From assembly GCA_023374025.1 (NCBI GenBank), contig SIJG01000011.1, positions 1,075,343 to 1,139,342 of the forward strand: DNA of 64,000 bases, in the 5' to 3' direction. The notes under the pieces were generated by a model. The model ran no database searches, was not told the origin of the DNA, and saw only the letters and a program-made list of their open reading frames with translations. The position numbers and the translations under genes were made by a program. Below are positions 57,685 through 64,000 of this stretch, piece after piece. The stretch's first letter is position 1; each line of letters starts with the position of its first letter. This DNA is from Heterodera schachtii. Lineage: Eukaryota; Nematoda; Chromadorea; Rhabditida; Heteroderidae.

Positions 57685-58200
57685 ATGGCATCACCGGTCG
57701 AGCTCCGTCGACATTTGCTAAATTCTTCTGCCACAATTGGTGAAAATCAGCAACAATCGTTGGGTTGGGTTCATTTTGACATCATTTGGGGGACTGAAGT
57801 TGACGAAAATGTGAGTCAAATGATAATTAATTAATAATTAATATGAATTTTAATTTGTGTCCTTTTGGATTCGCAGAGTCACGCCCAACTCATCATTCCA
57901 CGATGAGAGTCGTCGCCCTGGCAATTTGTCCCATTCTTTGGTCGTCCTCAAATTGGCACTGTTTTGCCCCGTTCTATGCACTGATGGACAAACATTTCGA
58001 TGGCAAAAGCGATTTTTCAATTTTTGGCAAGTTTTTTTTTGAATTTTCGTTAAGTGATTTGCTTTTTTTTGGGGTTTTGTTTACTTTTTACTAATAGTGG
58101 GTAATACTGCCGATGGTCTCCCCACCCTTTGGAGAAAATGTTTTTTTCAAAAAAGTCGTGAAAACATGCTTACGGGGTTTTCAGGCTCGCTGATCAGAAT
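57685..58200 (+). pseudogene. Unidentified gene fragment, membrane segment, one frameshift
   Basis: Exon 57685-57810 starts MASPVELRRHLLNSSATIG and includes SLGWVHFDIIWGTEVDEN, with a consensus GTGAGT donor. Exon 57877-58026 begins SHAQLIIPR and stops in frame at 57904. One base away the reading MRVVALAICPILWSSSNWHC, a likely membrane helix, runs on to MDKHFDGKSDFSIF. It ends at a GC donor (GCAAGT, 58027), and phase is kept into a third exon from 58099 (GNTADGLPTLWRKC). A single-base loss around 57902 is the simplest reading. Family not recognised; not the solute-binding gene. Two GT-AG/GC-AG introns of about 66-72 nt. Confidence 0.5.
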
Positions 58201-58447
58201 ATGACATTCATTTTGATCAATTTAGAATCCCGGACCCGGATTCGAACAAAAAGTCGAAATTGAAAATTTAAAAAACTCACATTTATCCCTAAATTGATCT
58301 AAATAAGCTAAAGCTAGTCAAAAACAATTGCAACATCAAAAAGGCTATTTTGGTACAGATATGAACAAAAAATGAATTTTGGTATTTTCGACTTTTTGTT
58401 AGAATCCGGGTCCGGGATTCGAAGTTCATAGAATGAATGGCATATTC
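58197..58447. mobile_element. Inverted-repeat MITE
   Basis: Arms of about 70 bp: GAATATGACATTCATTTTGA and the TCCCGGACCCGGATTCGAAC block, inverted at the right end (TTAGAATCCGGGTCCGGGAT, GAATGGCATATTC). A related single end lies at about 62818-62885. Confidence 0.75.
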
Positions 58448-58508
58448 GTAACCAGCTGCGAAAAACTCACCAAATTGCCGAAATTTTAATCGGCAGGCAC
58501 AACTTTAG

Positions 58509-58681
58509 GCTTGCATCCACCCATACAAAGACGGGAATGGGAGAATGGCGCGCCTGGCCATGAACATGGTGTTGACCCGCAAGGACTGACACCGATCATC
58601 TTTGAAGATGCCTTCCGCCAAAATAATAATGTTTTTATTATTAATAATATTGAGCCTCTTATTGAGGAAATACCCGTTTAG
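58509..58681 (+). pseudogene. Fic-domain fragment, frameshifted
   Basis: Fic proteins transfer AMP or other nucleotide groups onto target hydroxyls, using the motif HPFxxGNGRxxR. After an acceptor (CTTTAG, 58508) the frame reads ACIHPYKDGNGRMARLAMNM, which has the catalytic histidine and the GNGR loop intact. The frame then meets TGA at 58587. One base away the homologous tail continues to a TAG at 58679-58681, so a single-base indel separates the two halves. The upstream fold of the domain is not found in the window. Fic domains are common in bacteria and are also present in animals (one FICD gene), so a transferred origin is possible but not shown. A broken remnant, unlikely to be active. 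Confidence 0.72.
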
Positions 58682-59450
58682 TTACTCTCCAATTGTAATT
58701 CAATTTTGTTTTTTGTTGTTAATAAATAGGCTTTCTGTAAAGAACAATTTTCGTCCCGGTGTTTCCATGTATTAGAAATATAATAATTTTGATCATCAAA
58801 AATTCTGATGAAATTTCTTAGGACCAGCAAAATTAACTAAAGCCCTAAAGGTTTTCTACTAGCCTATAATTTCTCAAAAAATTTCATTTTGAAATTTTTG
58901 GGACATTTTTAAATTAAACTTGTATCAAAGTTCTTTAAGGAACAAAAAACAGCAGCAGTAAAAAGACATTTCTTATTAAAATTGGGTTACACTGTTCCGT
59001 GTATCCGGCTTTTTCAAGACCAAAATTACTTGACCCGCCGACCCGTAGAGAGTCAGGGTCAAATTTTTGATAAAAGTTCTTTAAATAACTTTTGCCCAAT
59101 TACTCGCGAAATGGTCTTTTGACTATTTTTGTGAATTCCCTTGTTTTTGAAGAAATTTTTACCAATTTTCAAATGAAAAATTCAGCTTGGACCCGTTCAG
59201 GACCCGGCAATCCCGGACCTAATTTTGACTCAATTTAACGGACCGGTAACCCCAACAAAAACTTATAAAGGAAAAGATGATTGAACTAAGTTGGAATTTA
59301 TTAGTTGTAATCTCTTTGTGTGATATAATTAAGCAGATTTCTTAATCTCAGATAATTTGAAGAAGTTTCCCAAATAATTCTTTGCCATGAATTCAAATTT
59401 CTTCCTAGGATCTAATTAAGCATGCATTTGAACAACTTTTTCCCAATCAG
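58682..59450. other. Intergenic, dispersed repeat
   Basis: 58890-59100 is related to 51600-51700. Otherwise no gene recognised. Confidence 0.45.
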
Positions 59451-60400
59451 CATTGCCATTCCCGTGGATTACTTAGTGTTCCAAGGCCCACGAGTGGGCC
59501 TCTAAATGGTCACCCCGGAGGGCATTGTGCCGGACATTGTCATGCTGCAAACGTTGCAAGACTTTGCAAGATGGAAGTGGCTTGGCAAATTGGTTGCCTA
59601 CAAACCCCGTGGTTGGGACAAGGTTTACGGTGCATTCCGTGACCAAGACGGATTTTACACGGGGAAAATGTATGTTTATGTGAAGAAATAATCCATCTTA
59701 AAATTTTTCATCGGAAGAATTGGGAAATAAGGAAAACATGAATTAATAATTAGGGCTTCGTTTTTTAGGTAAATGCCTTAAATTTCTGCGCATTTAATAC
59801 GCTCAAACAAGCACTCACACCCCTAAGAAACGACCTGAAAAGTTTCAGAAAATACACCCCTAAGAATTGAAAAATGTTTTCACAAAAACTGATTCCCATT
59901 TTTTTTTTGATAAAAATTTTTGGTTTAAAAATTGTGCTTACTCGAAAAAAACTTTAAAACAATTGAAATATTACCAAAATTAAGTTTTTTTGATTAATTT
60001 TTACGTGAATTTTATTTGCCTATTTTTCAGCCTATTTAATGCCTATTTTGCGATTTTTTTCAGAATTTTTAGGTGCCTATTTCGCGATTTTTTGTGCCTA
60101 AAAAACGAAGCCCTTTTAATAATAAATTTTAAAATTAAAATATAAAACAATAACAAAAATAAAAATACATTAAGTTATTGTCACTTTTTCATAAGTTACT
60201 TTAAAAAATTTTCAAAGCATATTTTTCGGCTGCATTTATCACCAAATTTTTATAATTTTATTAACTAATAATAGTTTCATTAGTCATTTTTCTTTTCTCA
60301 AGATTGTTGATAAATCGGTTGGGGATGGTTGAGTCAATTTGCCAAACAAAATTCGCGGCTCATTTGCGGAGGAATTCCTTTGGCAGCAATGGTTATTTAA
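59451..60400 (+). pseudogene. Extracellular solute-binding-protein-like pseudogene, middle part
   Basis: Exon 59451-59669 follows a strong acceptor (TTTTTCCCAATCAG). It reads VDYLVFQGPRVGL, then an in-frame TAA (59503-59505), then GIVPDIVMLQTLQDFARW and LVAYKPRGWDKVYGAFRDQD up to a GTATGTTT donor. V-P-D-(I/V)-V-x-L-Q-T-L-Q-D-F followed by a Y-K-P-x-G-W-D-K-V-Y stretch is typical of the central lobe of bacterial and fungal ABC-type solute-binding proteins. A second exon remnant at 60302-60395 equals 37692-37790 but has lost one base (frameshift) and its 3' end. The following exon survives only as its last bases at about 61172-61186. The intron between holds the hAT element 59751-60115. Clearly dead, and collinear with the 37.3 kb copy. 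Confidence 0.78.
59751..60115. mobile_element. hAT element in an intron, 365 bp
   Basis: Ends TAGGGCTTCGTTTTTTAGG and CCTAAAAAACGAAGCCCTT (one mismatch at the last base), with an 8-bp duplication TTAATAAT (59743-59750 and 60116-60123). Its right half is also present at about 37305-37525, where the duplication border cuts it. Confidence 0.87.
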
Positions 60401-60564
60401 ATTTATTAACAAAAAACGGAATTTAATCGCTGGAAAAAAGTATTTTAAAGAAACCAAACATAAAGGTAAACGCTTTTTTTGCGGCATGCTTTTTGAGGAA
60501 AATAAAGGGCTAATTTTTTGCCATTTTGAAGTCAAAGTTTCAAAAAAATAAGGTAAAATGGGGT

Positions 60565-60590
60565 CCAGCGGTGCCGATAGGCGCCGCCGT
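60565..60590 (+). repeat. GATA-loop GC hairpin
   Basis: CCAGCGGTGCC, GATA, GGCGCCGCCGT, followed at about 30 nt by TTATTAACAGATTTTGTC. Same module as at 34461. Confidence 0.82.
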
Positions 60591-60783
60591 GAAAAATTTT
60601 GAAATTTTGAGTGAATTTATTAACAGATTTTGTCAAAAAATGTCCAATCATTTGTTAATTTATGGGTTTAATGCTGTTTTAAAAAAACAACGAAAAAAAA
60701 AATTAATGTAAGAAAATTTTATTTTTAATTAAATTTCAATTAAAGTAATTTAACAAAAATGTGAAAAATATCATATCCCAGTA

Positions 60784-60842
60784 GGGATATTGAACCCAAG
60801 GGTCAAACAATGAAAGACGGAGGGCTCAACCACTAGGCTGCA
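60784..60842 (-). other. tRNA-like head of a possible SINE
   Basis: On the minus strand GCCTAGTGGTTGAGCCC matches an A box and GGGTTCAATATCC a B box. It lies about 194 nt from the hairpin at 60565, the same order and orientation as the 34.5 kb pair. Confidence 0.55.
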
Positions 60843-61019
60843 TATATATGTGTAGTCCCATAACAGAAATGAATTTTTTTAATTTAATTTTTCTCAAACA
60901 ATTTATCTTTTCACACTATTTCGTTTCAATAAAAATTCCATATATAAAAGGCCAATCACGGACCAAAATCACGGAAAAATTGAAAGATTCGTGACCCGTG
61001 ATCACGGACGGACAGCTTT

Positions 61020-61440
61020 GCTCGACTGGGCAGTTTTATATATCAAAAGCAATATGAATGGCACAGAATTTATCGGATGAACCGTACGACCATACAGTAA
61101 TTACCATATAAACCGATAAATTATTATGAATGCCCTATAAAGAAATAAAGTACGAAATTTAATAACGTACACTGACGGACCGGTGAGTGAAATTAGCAAC
61201 AGAAAGAATAGTCATTTTGGTGGTCCTGCTATACAGGCTGAACATCATTTCTGAATACGAATGTCACCCGTAAGCAATTAAAAGTAAATGCTGCTTTTGA
61301 TGAAAAATAACTTTTTCAAATGCACAAATATAAACTTATTTGTGTTATTAGTATGGATGATATTTTTAATTGATAAAAAAATTCTTCTAGGGAGTATTTT
61401 TCGGAACTTTTTAGGGCTAATAAAAGCCTAAAATATCATC
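61020..61440 (+). repeat. Tail of the second solute-binding unit
   Basis: Matches about 37840-38450, but a deletion has removed almost all of the exon equivalent to 38034-38211. The hAT insertion equivalent to 38381 is present in a short altered form at about 61350-61430. Confidence 0.75.
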
Positions 61441-61447
61441 TTTTGTA

Positions 61448-61985
61448 TTAGTAGGGCTTCGCCCAAAATATGTAAATAAAATTTTTTAAATGGTTATATT
61501 TTGGAATCAAATTTTTCGTAAAGGATGAAATAGGCAGTAAATGCCATAACAATAACCTAAATAGGCTTAGAATCACCTTTTAGTATTTTAAAGATTAAAT
61601 TTGCTATTTTTCAAGGTAATTTTCAAAATAATTTTTTCACTGTAAATTCTCAAAAAAAAATTAAAAAATGAAAATATGTGCAAAAAATTTGCCCGAAATT
61701 TGGATTTTTTTGAAAATTTCAAAAAAACCCACTAAATATTTATAAAAAAAGAAAATCTGTAAGAAAAAAGTCCAAAATATGTACCAATTACGAAAGAAAA
61801 TCCCGAAATATGTAAATATGTATAAAAAGTCTCAGCTTTTGTTCGGAAAAAAAAAATGTTTTTCCAATGGATACGGTTGAAAATATTTTTAAAACGTCGG
61901 GATAAACAACACATAATTTTAAAAAAGGTGTCTCTTTAATTTTTGTGACATTCCGCCGGAATTCGTTTATTATTATTATTTTCAA
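61448..61985. repeat. Dispersed repeat R3 (third copy)
   Basis: Collinear with 11673-12213, with scattered substitutions and small deletions. It abuts the solute-binding remnant directly, so the F-box-like gene between them in the palindrome copy has been lost here. Confidence 0.75.
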
Positions 61986-64000
61986 AATGATACATAATTA
62001 AACGCTATTTGAATAAATTATTTTACCTTTATTTACTAAAATGTCAATCAAATTCTATGTTCTTCAATCATTTGACTCATTCTAAAATTAACAAGATGAA
62101 AAAAACCAAAAAAAAATTAATTAATCTATTAATTAACGAGGAAAAAATATTTAAACAACTTCATATGATATAGAATAAATTTTTGTGTAAGAAAAATCGT
62201 TCATATGATAAATAATTAAATATCTATTCAAAAATTGCAATTAAGTTTAGGTATTATTAAATATTTGAATTTATCAATCTTTTTTGAAAAAAAATTCGAT
62301 TTTAGTCTCTATTTTAGGGTCATATTTTTTCAAAAATTCTTTTAATTTTGCTTAGTAAACTCTTGTACTATCTCAAAACTTTAAAATATATTAAAAATGG
62401 AATTAATAGAAAATTTTGTTTTCACATTGAAATTTTAAAATTAATTTGTCAGAGTCAAATAATAGTACCCTTCTGATCGGTGTATTGTTGTCGCAAAATA
62501 TTCTATAAGTTTCAAACAAAACTTCCGCAATGTTCTATATTTTCATTAACAAAAAATGTTAAATTCATTAAATTTGAGTGGGAAATTTGCTGCCGATTTT
62601 GTCCAAAAAATTAATTCAATAAAAAAATTAAATAATATGCAATGCGGCAAAAATTTATGCGCAAAAGTAATTGAGTTAAACCCGTTTAATATGCATTTGA
62701 TTAATTTCAAAATTATCAAAAATTCTCACCTTTGTTCCAAAATTGATTAAAACAAACAAAAATATTCGATACCTTTGCAATATCTTTACAAGTTCGAAAA
62801 TAAATGTAATTTAGTTTTATTTTCGACTTTTTGTTCGAATTCGGGTCTGGGATTCGGAATTGGCCAAAATGAATGCAATATTATGAAACCGAACCAAAAA
62901 CTTCCAGAAAAAAAAAGTTAAAAGATAATAATTATACTTTTACAACTATTTAAAATTAAATAAGGAGCAAAATGTGCTTGATAATCTTACTCGTACATAT
63001 TTTTAAAATAAAAAAGTTAAAACAGCAATCAACAAAAATTATATAAAAATAAATGATGCAAAAATAAACCAGACTAAAAATTAATTTAGGTTTTTTAGCA
63101 TTTTTATATTTTGGGGGCATTTTTTGGGCAACTTTATAAACATAAGAAAACCCTAAGTCTGTAAAAATTTAATGGAATGATTTTATATTTGAATTTTTAA
63201 AATTTTTTCTTTCTTCACTAAAATTCAAAAGCCGAGGCTTGATAAAAAATAATTAAAAATTAAAAAATTCAACTTAATTAAGTAAAAAAACAAAAATAAA
63301 TAAAACAATTTAAATAAAAATGTATTTCAATTGGATTAAATTAAGAAAATGATTATATTTTTACTTGCTGCTCCACGATTAATCTCAGATATAAATACAT
63401 TAAATAGGATTAAGAATGAACAAATAAATTGTTTATAGAAAAAAAGAATAATATACATTTTGATGATAGTAACTACTGCCATAAAAATCAACCCAATAAT
63501 TTGAAATTATGATGAAGATAATAATTAGTTCTTTGATTTAATAGAAAAATATTATAGCAAAATACCGGAAAATAAAATAGCAACGAAAATATACTTTTAA
63601 GGGTGAAAATAAATATAAAAGTTCGTTAAAATAATTCATAAAATGTCAATATTAAATTAACAAATTAATTATGATGGGCAGAACATTTATTATTAATTTT
63701 AAGGGTGAAAATAAATATTAAAAGTTCGTTAAAATAATTCATAAAATGTCAAGATGGGCAGAACATTTATTATTAATATCTTAACTTATCAATTATCATT
63801 TCTTTCACATAATGTAAAAATGAAGAAAAAAGAATTTATTAATCATTTAAAGGCATAAACAATTATAATTCTTTTAATGAAATTGGTAATTAATATCATT
63901 CAAAATAAGTAATTAAAAAACAATAAATAAAAAAGTTAAATAAAAACACTTTATTAAAGACATGGAAATATAATTAAAATTTTTATAATACAAATACAAA
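61986..64000. other. AT-rich right edge
   Basis: No gene recognised. A single MITE end related to 58197 lies at about 62818-62885. Confidence 0.45.
63595..63777 (+). repeat. Imperfect tandem duplication
   Basis: Two copies (63595-63696 and 63698-63777) share AAGGGTGAAAATAAATAT, GTTCGTTAAAATAATTC and GATGGGCAGAACATTTATT. The second lacks about 24 bp in its middle. Confidence 0.85.

Overview
The window is very AT-rich nuclear DNA, dominated by repeats, from a eukaryote. It is most likely a plant-parasitic cyst nematode (Heteroderidae; inference from recognised families, not a database hit). Evidence: (i) several copies of a lineage-expanded F-box-like family, with motifs such as YIDHSVIAF, LRxISPTxxxDL, SKWLHxPR and NExxKExLTL; (ii) a nematode serpentine-receptor first exon; (iii) a SPRY-like fragment; (iv) exon fragments of bacterial or fungal-type proteins (extracellular solute-binding protein, Fic domain) split by short nematode-type introns; (v) introns of about 45-60 nt and several GC-AG introns. 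Exons stand out as GC-richer islands, and nearly all recognised genes are partial or broken.

Layout. 1-3.1 kb: DPYD fragment with GC-AG introns, SPRY-like fragment, coiled-coil exon. 3.1-18.05 kb: a giant inverted duplication with arms of about 6.9 kb and a spacer of about 1.05 kb. Each arm ends in a Mutator-like (MULE) element and carries a hAT element and an internally deleted F-box-like pseudogene. The spacer holds the last exon of a solute-binding-protein gene. 18-27.3 kb: AT-rich DNA with a 5'-truncated LINE between two 487-bp direct repeats. 27.4-29.1 kb: pyrimidine (CT) tract. 29-37 kb: repeats, including inverted-repeat elements with tRNA-like cores, a hAT element and a MULE with a 77-bp hAT inside it. 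37.3-40.6 kb: a segmental-duplication unit (solute-binding pseudogene plus convergent F-box-like pseudogene), the best-preserved relative of the palindrome core. 40.8-43.4 kb: an unidentified three-exon gene on the minus strand and another F-box-like copy on the plus strand. 43.4-45 kb: hAT elements. 46.2-48.2 kb: two nested MULEs with both target duplications readable. 48.3-49.4 kb: 30-bp minisatellite, then a receptor exon. 50.7-59.7 kb: further gene fragments (solute-binding N-terminus, unidentified exons, Gypsy RT/RNase H, Fic). 59.4-61.98 kb: second copy of the solute-binding unit. 62-64 kb: AT-rich, nothing recognised.

There are no operons or intact pathways to describe. The coherent story is genome dynamics: one ancestral block (solute-binding gene, F-box-like gene, dispersed repeat R3) was copied at least three times and degraded differently each time, once inside the palindrome. 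Many non-autonomous hAT elements with perfect 8-bp target duplications and MULEs with 8-10-bp duplications inserted around and into it. A hairpin with an 11-bp GC stem and usually a GATA loop recurs across otherwise unrelated repeats and is the least explained signal here.
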